From contig OX453278.1 in the NCBI GenBank assembly GCA_949710005.1, forward strand, positions 6,613,597-6,677,596: DNA of 64,000 nucleotides, read 5' to 3'. Each line of letters starts with the position of its first letter. Position 1 is the first letter of the stretch. Made by a program: the position numbers and the translations under genes. The notes below the pieces were generated by a model. That model had not been told where the DNA came from and did no database searches. It was given only the letters and a program-made list of their open reading frames with translations. Shown piece after piece: positions 37,701-49,700 of the stretch. The DNA comes from Ricordea florida. Taxonomy: Eukaryota; Cnidaria; Anthozoa; Corallimorpharia; Ricordeidae.

Positions 37701-40700
37701 AATGCCTTAAAGGTTATTGGTTATTACTTTTGTTTCAATGTTCTTTCCAATTGGCTTGCAGAACACATGGTTTAGCAGTGCCCAAAAAATAAACCATTTC
37801 CACAAGCTAACTAGAAGATAAATTAATTACTAGTGAAAGCAACACTATCGTATGTGATGACTTGCACTGAAAAAATCATCAAAACTTTTACATCAAATCA
37901 GCCAGTTGCATCTATATTTTTTGTTCATTTTAGCATTATTTTCATTTCTGAGAAATGAAGTAGGAAAAAGTTTCATCATAATTATGGCTTGTTGCATGAG
38001 CAGGCAAGATAAGACAAATTCTGTGTTCTCATTGGCTACCCAAGCATCTTGTCTACTTGTGATTTCACAAAATTGCCACGTAATATCAGTAAATCCTTTG
38101 TTGACTAAGCTTTTTTGAACAAGACAACTGGGTATTGGCCTCACACTTTTTTGCATTTATATTGACCTTGACAAAGTCTCAGTCAATAAAAAGGCAAAAA
38201 AGAACTCAGCCAATAAGCAGCTAGCCTGCTTGAAGACATCTCCTATTTCCTTTGTTGCACACAGAACAACAGAGGAAATAGGAGACGTCTGCACGCAGGC
38301 TAATATGCAGCCACTGAGACCTCAAACTTGGTCAATAATGTATATGTATCACGATACTTGGAACAAAGCAATTTACATGTAGCCAGAACATACATTGTCT
38401 TGACTGTAAGATCCATATCAGGAAAGGGAAGAGGAAATTGTAACTGCAAATATATAATCATATCAATTACTACAACATGTACTACATACATTACTTACTA
38501 CTACATTACTACATGTATCTATAATAACAGAGTTAGTCAATTTCTAAAAAAAATGTTGCTGCATTCAGACGTAGTTTGATGCCACGCTGGTTTAAAACAA
38601 TGATTGTGACTTTAAAGGATTATTATTGCAAGCAAACAACCAACTTTAACACTGAAAAAAAAATCATCAGCTAAAAAGTAATTAAAACTGAGTCCTTTAC
38701 ACGTATTTGGAGTTTTTTTGATAGTAGGTTCTCTTATCTTAATAATTGCTCATACATACGACTCAGCTGGTAAAATATCTGCTTGCATAACAGCCCTAAT
38801 TCGTCTTTGCCATCAAAGACATTGTTTAAAAGGCTGGTGTATCAATAGCACACAAGCTTCATTGAACCCCAATGATATGGGGGTTATTACACAATGCTTA
38901 TTTACACCTAATGAAGCAATGCCATTCATCATTGTCATAAAAGGAGCTCCACAGTCAAATTTAATCACTCATGGAAAAGAGAAATTGTAACTTTTTAAGT
39001 TCCACTCATTGTTTTAAACCAGTGTAGAATCAAACTACGTCTTATCATCAACCCGGTCACAATGTGGACTTTTCTTTAAGCTGTTGCGCATTTGTGGGCA
39101 ACTGAAGCACCAAAAATTGGAGTTTATAAGGTGCGTTCCTTTGGTGGATTCCTATGGTATGATCAGGATTTGGATTTGTCGTCCGAGATCATAAAAAAAT
39201 AATGAAGCATCAAAGGAACCAATGAATCCACTATCCATGGAATTGTCATGATTGTGACCTTGGATCACAAATCTAAATGCAGAGCAGATCATACCAAAGG
39301 AATGCACCCTAATTCCTTTTACTTTTTGCATCATTTAAGATGCCTACAAAATCCAATGAAGAAAGGGACTTACAACTCTGACAAAAGATGATTTCTCATT
39401 AAACTGGTATGCAGCGAAAATGAAGGATGTTTGGCTGTCTTTTTCTTCATCTTCTGCTTCCACATCCTGTGTATAATTTAGGGATTTCTTCATCAGTGGC
39501 AGCAATGGAAAATATAATGACTACATTGAAACTGTTGCTGTGCTTTTACACTCACAGAGTTAATACTACAAAGCTTGCTCTGTCACAATCAAGATGGCTA
39601 GATATTGGCCTCATCTCTTTTGCATCAGATTGACTTCAATTAGAACTCAGTAAAAAAAAAAAAAAAAAAAAAATGCAAAGAAACACCTCTGCCAATATGC
39701 AGCCATTTTGATATCACAATTGGTCAATAACGCATGTTCTTCATATGGCCACCATAATGATCTTCCTGTCATAGCCTGCTAACTATTAATATGCTACAAT
39801 GAACATTTTGCTGACAGAGAAGTTAAAAATTCTGATGTATTTCCCAAAAATTCTGATTCACATTATCTAAGAAAAGTTTTGAGTAGTAAGTCTTTGACAA
39901 CAGATAATTTGGAGTCAAACTTGGTTGCATGTTAATGCTGCAGTGTTAGCAGTGTGACTGCCTTTTAGAGGATTCTGCAAAGGCTTTTAAATTTAAAAGG
40001 TAAGGTTGCAAATTTTAAATTTTTCATTCAAGCTACATGTAGTTGAAGTGTTTTTGCATGATGCCAATAGTTTTCAATGCAGTGTTTCTTTGTACAGTGT
40101 ATTCATTTTGAACAATAAAAATGTCAATGCACTCATTGCTAGTGAATTAACAGAATTTTTAAATGTACTTGTTCACAAACAGTGAACACAATATTTTAAA
40201 TACCACACTTGGCAAAGCCTTCTGCAGTATTGAAATTTCTTCCTCACTGTTAGTGAACTTGTGCAGGTAAATTCCAATAGTTGACTTGCTAAGTGTTTTA
40301 ACCTGTAATTACACAATGGTATACTGACAAGCCAATTAATAACACCACATCACAACCATACCATACCATACCACACCACACCACACCACACCACACCACA
40401 CCACACCTCACCACACCACACCACACCACACCACACCACACCACACCACACCACACCACACCACACCACACCACACCACACCACACCACACCACACCACA
40501 CCACACCACACCACACCACACCACACCACACCACACCACACCACACCACACCACACCACACCACACCACACCACACCACACCACACCACACCACACCACA
40601 CCACACCACACCATACCATACCATACCTGTTCTTCGGGGTATACAACAAAGAGCTGCTGTTTTTGGCAGTCCCATTGAGCCCATAAAAATTCACCAACAA

Positions 40701-43700
40701 CTTGTTCTGTTCTTGGGTGACCACTTATCATCTAGGCAAACACTCATGCATTAGTTCCAACCACTTCCTTACTAAAGACATTTCATTGTAAAGGACTCTC
40801 AAATTGTGTTATTAAAAATTTCCATGATGTACAATTATGGTCCTCACAACCATAAGGATGTAAAGAGTAAAAAAATAGGGAAAAACTCACCATTCCACTG
40901 TCGCCAAATCTAGCCAAAGGTATATGGTACAATCCAATTGCTATTGCAAACATAACAGAATCAGTGGTCTGTTAGACATTCAAATTTCATCAAACAACTT
41001 GTCCCCAAACAACAGAGCTTCAAACTTTAAATACCTTCTTGATGATGTACAAAGAGCATGTGTGATTCCTTTTTTGAAATACTTCCAAAACCATGGTAGT
41101 CACCACAGAGAAACTAGGAAAATATGATTGCAGTATGTATGGATTAACAACCATTTAAAATTAAATTTACCTTACATTACCTTTACGTACACACACATAC
41201 CTGTGTACTGTAACTTTAATGGCTACGTGAGTTGTAATAACTTGGGACTACTCGTGAGTAAAGGATAAGCAAGACTGATTTATTAAATGATGAAAAGTGA
41301 TATATATACAAGCAGTTGACATGTGATAATATGATAAGCACTCATTCTTCACATAGTGCAGTAAATACTAATTAAACATAGCGAAGCTATTACATTCCTC
41401 CCCACTAAGTTTGATCATACCAATTTTTAAAATCCACAGAATTGAAAGTCTCTGATATCAATAGGCTACAATCAAGTTAAACATAATAAACTTCAAAGTC
41501 TTTAAAGCGTTCTGGCATTTTTCGATTGCGTACAGGACGAGTGTTCTCCGTTCTAACTATCTCTGCCGAATTATCAGGTTCTGGGCTTTCCGTAGCCACA
41601 GGTTCGATTGGCGGGCTTTCGCAAACTCTAAGATGTTCTTGATGTCGGCGAATGATGGACCCGTCTTCCAATTCAACCTTTGTAGAAACTGGACCCGTTT
41701 TCTCGACTACCTTGCCCGGCATCCACGTTTTCTTTGACCTGAAATCCCTCACTACCACTGCATCCTCAACGTTGACCTCTCGTGGTTTTGCATGTAAGTC
41801 ATGCAACGCTTTCTGTGTGGTCTGTTTGTCACGCACACGATTTTCAACGCTCGGCCGTAACAAATCCAGCTTGGTAAACAAGTGGCGTTTCATAAGTAAC
41901 TGAGCTGGCGGTACGCCTGTTGTAGAGTGCGGAGTAACCCTATATCTCAGTAGAAATCTCGATAGCTTGCTCTTTAAACTGCCTCCTTGCATTTTCTCTA
42001 TCCCCTCCTTAAAAATGCGCACAGCCCGTTCAGCTTGGCCATTTGAGGCTGGGTGGTACGGTGCCACTTTAACATGCCTAATACAGTTTGCGTCCATGAA
42101 CTGTTTAAATTCCGCACTGACAAATTGCGGTCCGTTGTCACTGGCAACAGTTCTTGGTAAGCCATGCATTGCAAAAATTTCCTGCAATTTCTCGATTGTA
42201 GGTGCTGACTTAGTTGATTTCATTATGTGCACTTCAAGCCATTTTGAACCAGCATCCACTACAACTAGAAACATTTCTCCCATGTATGGTCCCGCATAAT
42301 CAATGTGGATCCTTGACCATGGTTGTTTAGGCCACTCCCAGGGGTGTAGGGGTGCCTCTGCTGGTGCCTTTTGGTGTAGCTGACATTGGTCACAACGTTT
42401 TACTAATTTTTCAATATCTCCATCCATTCCAGGCCACCAGACATAACTCCGTGCAAGTGTTTTCATGCGTGAAGCTCCTGGGTGGGTCTCGTGTAGTTCC
42501 GTGAGTACTTTGCTCCTGCCTTGGTGCGGTACAATAACTCGGGTTCCCCAGAGCAAACACCCATCTTCGACACTTAGCTCGGTCTTGCGATTCACGTAGG
42601 GTTTCAGCTCCTCAGACTGTTGAGTCCCTGTAGGCCAACCCTCCAATGTAAACCGTAAGACTTGTGCAAGAGTTGGATCCCTTTTGGTCCACTCCTTAAT
42701 ATGCTGACTATTGATGGTCATTCCTTCCAAGTGTTCCGTCAGCATTATTGTCTCTCCCATTTGATGTGTATTTTCTCGTAACGTAGATAACGGGAGTCTA
42801 CTCAGTGCATCAGCGTTACCATTTGTCACGCCAGTCTTATACGAAATGGTGTACTCGTACGCTGCTAAGGTCAAAGCCCATCTCTGGATTCGGGGAGCTG
42901 CCTGCAGTGAAATCCCTTTCTTTTCACTCAGAATTCCCTCCAGTGGCTTGTGATCCATTTTAATTGTGAATTTGTTTCCATACAGGTATTGGTGAAATTT
43001 CTTGACTCCAAAGATAACCGCTAAAGCCTCTTTCTCTAGGGTTGAATAATTGCGCTCCGCCGCGTTTAACGCACGTGACACGTATCCGATAGGTCGCTCA
43101 CTTCCATCATGCACGGGATGTGACAACACAGCACCAATTCCATAATTGGATGCGTCACTGGCTAGAATAAGTTCCTTTGTCGGGTCAAAATGTATCAACA
43201 AGTTCGCCGATTGCAACAGTTCCTTTGCTTTGTTGAATGCCTGTTGTTGTTCGTCCTTCCACATCCAGTTTTCCCCTTTTCGCAAGAGTTTGTGTAAAGG
43301 TTCCAACAACGTAGCCACATCCGGTAGAAATTTGTGATAATAATTTAACATTCCCAGGAATGCCCGCAACTGTCCCACGTCCGTTGGTTCCGGTGCCTTG
43401 CTAATTGCGGTCACCTTATCTGCAACCGGTTTGATTCCTTTGCCATTGATGACATAACCACAATAAACCACTTCCGATTGCATGAACTTGCATTTTTCCT
43501 TTCTCAATTTAAGTCCTGCTCGTGAAAGTGTTTCTAAGACTTTTCCTAAGTTGTTGTAATGCTCTTCGTCATCCTTCCCTGTCACTAATATATCATCCAC
43601 TCTGACGATCACTTTGGGAATCCCTTGCAACACATTTTCAATTGTGCGCTGAAAAATTCCCGGACTTGACGAAATTCCGTAGGCTAATCTGTTATAAACA

Positions 43701-46700
43701 AATAATCCTTTATGAGTGTTAATGGTGGTGTACTTCTTTGAATCCTCATCCAACACTAGTTGTTGATAGGCTTGGGACATGTCCAACTTCGAGAATTTTT
43801 CTCCGCCGCCCAAAGTCGCTAACAGATCCTCCGTTTTTGGTATTGGGTAGTTGTCAAGCTTGGAAACTTGATTGACAGTGCATTTGTAATCTCCGCATAT
43901 CCTAATCGTATTGTTCGGCTTCAAAAGAGGAACTATTGGTGCCGCCCATTCACTAAATTCCACGGGTGAAATAATTCCCTCCTTTTGGAGCCGTTTCAAT
44001 TCGTCTTCCACTTTGCTTTTTAGAGCATAAGGTACTGGACGTGCCTTGAAGAATTTAGGCTCAGCGTCAGCTTCCACATAGATCTTTGCCTTGGTACCTC
44101 TCAAAGTTCCAAGTCCCTCATCAAACACATCTTTGTGAGCCTCCAAAAGCTTCACAAGGGGCGTGTCTTGCACACTGAAAATCGACTTCCAGTCGAGCTT
44201 CAACACATTAAGCCAATCCCGACCTAACAAGTTTGGTCCTGGTCCTTGAACCACCACTGCTGATAATTTGTGTTTTTGTTCCCCATATTCCACTGGGATC
44301 ATCACGGTTCCTATCACAGGAATTTTCTCTCCTGTATAGGTACTCAATGTAGGCTTTGCATACTCCATTTTGACCTCATCACGCAACATCGCGTACGTGC
44401 TCTCGTTTACAATTGTTTTTGACGCTCCAGTGTCAACCTCCATTTGCTGCGGTTTGCCACACATCTTAACGTCAACTTTGAATGCTTTCACAGTCTTCGC
44501 TTTTCCGGTGACATTGAACATGGCGTATGACTCATCGTCTCTTTCCTTATCTCTCACCACGTTTGTACGATTCTTAGTGTCCTTTTTAGTTTCTTTTCTT
44601 GCTCCCTCTGATTTCTTCTTGTCAGATTTCGGGAAGTGACACACCTTCGCAATATGTCCTTTCTTGTCCCAATTGAAGCAGAGGACGTCTATGAATTTAC
44701 AGGTCGCAGCCAGATGTTTTCCACCACAGCGATAACACTTGGCATTTTCTCTGGCTCCGCCTCTCGCTCTGCCGCTCTTCCTTTGCGCATGCACTAGGTT
44801 AACTGGTGAAGACTCTGTTTTGCAACTCAAATCAAGGAGATTCTTCGAAGCAGATTCAAGCGCTAACGCTAGATCTATAGCTTTCTTCAACGTTAGTTCA
44901 GGTTCCGCTAGAAGTCTACATTGGATTTTTGCGTCATTGATTCCACAAACTAATCTGTCCCTCAGCATGTTATCTAGGGTCTCTCCAAAATTACAGTGTT
45001 CTGATAGTTTTCGTAACCCTGCTAAAAATTCCGCCACGCCTTCTCCCTCAGTGCGACTGCGATTGTGGAATTTGAAGCGCTCCACGATCTCGCTTGGCTT
45101 TGGTGAGTAATGCTTCTCAACTTCCTCGAAAATGACCTTCAGCTCCGTCTCGGCTGGCTTTTTCGGCTGCAGCAAATCTCGAATTAGCGCATATGTTTTC
45201 CCTCCACACACGCTGATGAAAATTGCCCGTTTCTTGGCCGCATCCTTGATGTCGTTGGCCAAAAAATACTGTTCAAGCCTTTCCACGTACCGCGTCCACA
45301 GCTCGGTCTCCTTGTATTCACCGATTTGACCGTACGTTGCCATCGCTAAGGTTTTTTTAGATCCTCGTCGCCAATGTAATAACTTGGGACTACTCGTGAG
45401 TAAAGGATAAGCAAGACTGATTTATTAAATGATGAAAAGTGATATATATATACAAGCAGTTGACATGTGATAATATGATAAGCACTCATTCTTCACATAG
45501 TGCGGTAAATACTAATTAAACATAGCGAAGCTATTACATGAGTGGAATGCATTGCCAAGATACAGTTGCCTATACAATCAGCAAAGTCCTTCAGTTTGGC
45601 ATGCACACATTCATATTACCTTTTTATTCTGCCTGATCAGTGATTCTAGATATAAATGCATTTCTTTTGTCTTTGTGTCCTTGCAATTGGCCAAGTTCCT
45701 TTTCTGATTGAGTAGACGCCTAGTCAAGGCCCGAGGAGGGGGGGGGGTGTACTGCCATATTTAGCAATTATTCCACGAAATCGAGTCGTATATGAGCTAA
45801 TAGCCAACGAGGCGCGAGTTGGCTATAGCTCATATACGACGAGATTGAGTGGAATAATTGTTTTATTATATCTCTAAACCCTCGCTTATGAGACACTGGA
45901 ATTAGTTTGTACGACAAGAATTGACTTTGTTATTGTTTTTGAACAGAACCATGTCAGTTGTCGAGCCGACATATTGTAGAGCCGATGTGTAAAAAAGTTT
46001 GAAACACGAGTCCGGCTCGTTTTTAAACATCTCTTTAATGTACTTGTCAATTTTTTTTCGAGTTAGCAAATTAGTTTAAGAATTTTAAAGTGGAAAAAGT
46101 AGGCAGAAATAAAATAAAACTCAGTTTACGGGCTTCACAGATCTTTCAAAATGGCGGCTGTTTGTAAGAGTTTCACTTTCGTTCGTAATAAACAATTTCG
46201 CAATATAATTTGCTCACTTACCGTCGAATAATTTCATCCCATAATTATTTGCTTCGGTAGTATTTCTTCGGTGTATGATTTTTAAGCTTGACTTGAATTT
46301 CTCCCTGTCTAATTCAAGAAATCATCCCTCCATGATGGCCGTTTTCCGTGCCAATGGTATATGAGCTGATATACTATGAGTAGGGAACCAATCAGAGCGC
46401 GCGTTTGCTCATATACAAGGGTTGCAGATATAATAAATGGCTATATAGGTATGTGCAGCTGTGAAGGGTGTGGTTTTCAAGCAGTTTACTCTAGCATAGG
46501 GAATATAAATAGAGAGCGTTTGGGTCTAGAATAGGGTATCATTTTTCAAGAAACTGACCAGTTGGTTGAAGATTCTTAAAAAAACTGAACAAGTATAAAT
46601 AAATCTGTTTTTTGAGAGAAACAATTGTGGTATAAGGTTTTGTTTTGGCTGGACTGTGCTAGTGACCTCAGTTTCTGGAAAACAGCTACTCTAGGACAGG

Positions 46701-49700
46701 AGTGATTTGGGGGGTTTACTCTAGTATAGGGTAGCAAAATTCAGCAGAACCAGCTCTGGTATAGGTATCAGAAATTCCTGAAGTACCACCCACCCCCCCC
46801 CCACCCCCCGCTGGAGTCAAAGCTAATAAATATGTAAGAAGGGACAAAACAAACATCCAGCCACCTTGATTAAACAAAGTTGGTCATTAAAGAATTTATT
46901 ATTAAATAATATTATGGCCATTTTGTTTTGTTTTGTGTAGTGGAACAAAGTGGGAATCCTAAGCAGGCAAGATAAGCCCACTTGCCCTGCTGGACAATCA
47001 ATCAGAACTCTGGATTTGCCTCATGTTGCCTGCTTCGGAACCAGTAACATACTGAGCAACAGCTGTTGTCTTGTTTATTGTTAGTGATTGCAATCTGTTT
47101 GATTGAAAGGTGCTTTTGCCTAACATAAGCAAAACAGTAACATGAGTTGACTACTACCGTAATTAATTCTTGTCAATCAAAATGTGCACACCTGAAAGAG
47201 TAGTCGGTGAACTTTTGGTAGAAAAGAAAACCAGCTAGCTAACAAAATAAATCTTCTTCTTTAGAGCCATACCTGAACCCTCTGATATGAATGTCTTTCA
47301 ATGTTAAGTGAGAAGATGCAATGCTGAGGTCGAATCTCAGCTAAGAATGACTTGTAAATCATGCCTGTGAAAACCACAACAGATTTCCTTATAAATGGAT
47401 GGCAAATAAATGGAATCAACTGGCCAGTTTGTAACCAATGTCATTACAAAAGATGAGGTGTCAGCAAGACATTATAAAACAGTTCAACAAAATGATTTAT
47501 TTTCATAAACTCACATAGCTAGATATCCATATTATTTTACAAGATCTATAGGAAGTAGCAGTTGCCTATGAGATCCATTTGTGACCTACATTGTACCAAA
47601 CTCTATTAAGAACTACAAGTTGGTATTACACCAACACTCTCATCAAAAGACTATTCAATCCCTACACTTTTTAGAAAAAATTAGCATATCCCAAAATACC
47701 AACGTGTTATTAAAATGCATTCACTAGTCAAAACTTCACATTCATTTACATTTTATCCAAAGGGGAAAATATTATCATTATCATTAATATTATTATTATT
47801 GTTGCTTTTATTGTTATTATCATTATAATGGTTGTTGTTGCTGTTATTATTACCATTGCTGTGAAATAAATTTTAATCTTTGTTCTACATTGTATTTGTG
47901 AACATGAAAAAATACTTGATATCATTATTTTTTAATCCAATTTTTAAAATCTGACTGGCTTTTCAGTAATTATGCAGCAATTAATCAAAATTTACAGAAA
48001 CATTAGAATTATGCTACATAAAATTATAAATATAATATAAAAATAGTTTACCTGTTATGTTAAGACTGCAAGATTCATCCACAGAACAGAAGTAAGGTTC
48101 CATAACAGTAAATGCTGAAACCAATAAAAAAGTGTAAAGTGAAACTGCAACAACTATTTCAATACCGTTATTTATTTCACTTATCTATGATTGTTTCATG
48201 TAACAATAATTATTTATTATAACACATGCATAAGGCCCCTGACAAATGACAACTCAGTTTGTTTATCAACCTGTATTCTACTGGTTTCTGCTATAGCTGT
48301 AATTCAGTATATGTAGTTGCTAATTTTCCCGTACCAAAAAAGATGTATTTTTTAGCACTGACACCGGCAAAGTCCCAAAAAGCAAAATAATACAGGTTCT
48401 CTCTATAGGGGTGCTAGGATTACATGTAATTTTACTTTTTCCCAGTATGCCTGTAACAGTGCTGAAAAACACTCGTATAACATCTTTCATCAATTTTTTT
48501 TACCATCTTAATTGTTTCATTTCCAGTACTACATGTAAATGCTATGTCAAGTTTCCCCCATCTTCATTCAGTAACCTGTAATGTAATTACCGTCAGTCAA
48601 CAGCAGAAACACCACTACAACTCTGCATCCTTACCCAACAGGTTTCTCTCCTGATTTACAGAAGCCCCAGTCACTGAAACCTTCTTATCATGAATGAAAA
48701 GAAGCTGTGCAAAGAGGAAAAAACGAAAAAGATGACTCAAAGATATGAAATGGGATACAAGTAATCTGGTGTGGCAAACATGGAGTCCTGAATTGGCAGC
48801 TGAATAAACATGGTAATGATTTCTTGTAACTCAATCTAATTCCTTTTTACCTTAAGGTGGTGATGGGTGGGATCAAACAACCCAAAATATGTCACTCTGT
48901 GACCTGCCTGTAAAAATAAGACAAAATAATTTTCAATTATTTCACAAATTACATAAACTTTCAACACACAGCCCCTAACATGTTTATACAAACAGAATCT
49001 AAATGTCACCCTCCATCACCATAAGCAATTCTTTAAGAAACTAAATAAATATATACTCTCACTTAGACTAAATTAATATAAAGTAAACAAAAATTATCCT
49101 TTATCAGGAAACAATGCAGAAATGAAAATTTATAAGGGTTTATTTACTCCCAATTCCACTGAGAAAAGTTTTTGTTTACTTGTTAATAATATACACACAA
49201 AATTTAATTTCAATTTTTGGCACCCAATTTTGACTTTCTGAACTGCATCTTTGGGATCAGTGTGTTGAAACATTTGTAAGCCCAGGGTTGCTGCTAATCC
49301 AGGTTGCCGGCGAAATTTGCCAACTGAGAAAAAGGCAATCGCCAGCTGAATTTTGGAGGTTGCTTGACTTATGACAGTGACCAAATTCTATCTAAATCTA
49401 TTGTCAGCTGGCTGAATGGCTATCTCAACCAGCAGCCAATTTTCTTAGCTACAACCCTGCAATCCAGTGTATTATTACGTATTGAATTGAGTGGTTGTTC
49501 CTCGTTTACATAATACAGTACCAGTGTGAGATTTCACACAAACACAAGATTTTTGCTCTGGTATACAGAAACAAGGGGGAACTCTTTCCAGTATGCCTCA
49601 CTCTGTTATGAATTTTTTTTGGTACCATGTAAACAAATACAGAGCCACAAGAGGAAACAGAAGTGAACATCCACGGAGGGGAAAGCCACACTGTAAACAG

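Larger units (their letters stand above)
41233..45538 (-). mobile_element. Intact gypsy/Ty3-type LTR retrotransposon
   Basis: Two LTRs of 162 and 164 bp (41233-41394 and 45375-45538) bound one long frame. Both begin TGTAATA and end TATTACA. They differ at about two places (one A/G and one TA unit). A 5-bp duplication TGAGT flanks it (41228-41232 and 45539-45543). A purine tract (AGTGGGGAGGAA on the minus strand, 41395-41406) precedes the 3' LTR, and a primer site starting TGGCGACGAGGAT follows the 5' LTR. It lies inside a GSAP intron in the same direction as the gene. Confidence 0.95.

Noticed and set aside
40298-40731. Long repeat-protein frames (CGVVW)n
   Set aside because: They are translations of the CCACA microsatellite in three frames; only the exon part at 40627-40731 is likely coding.
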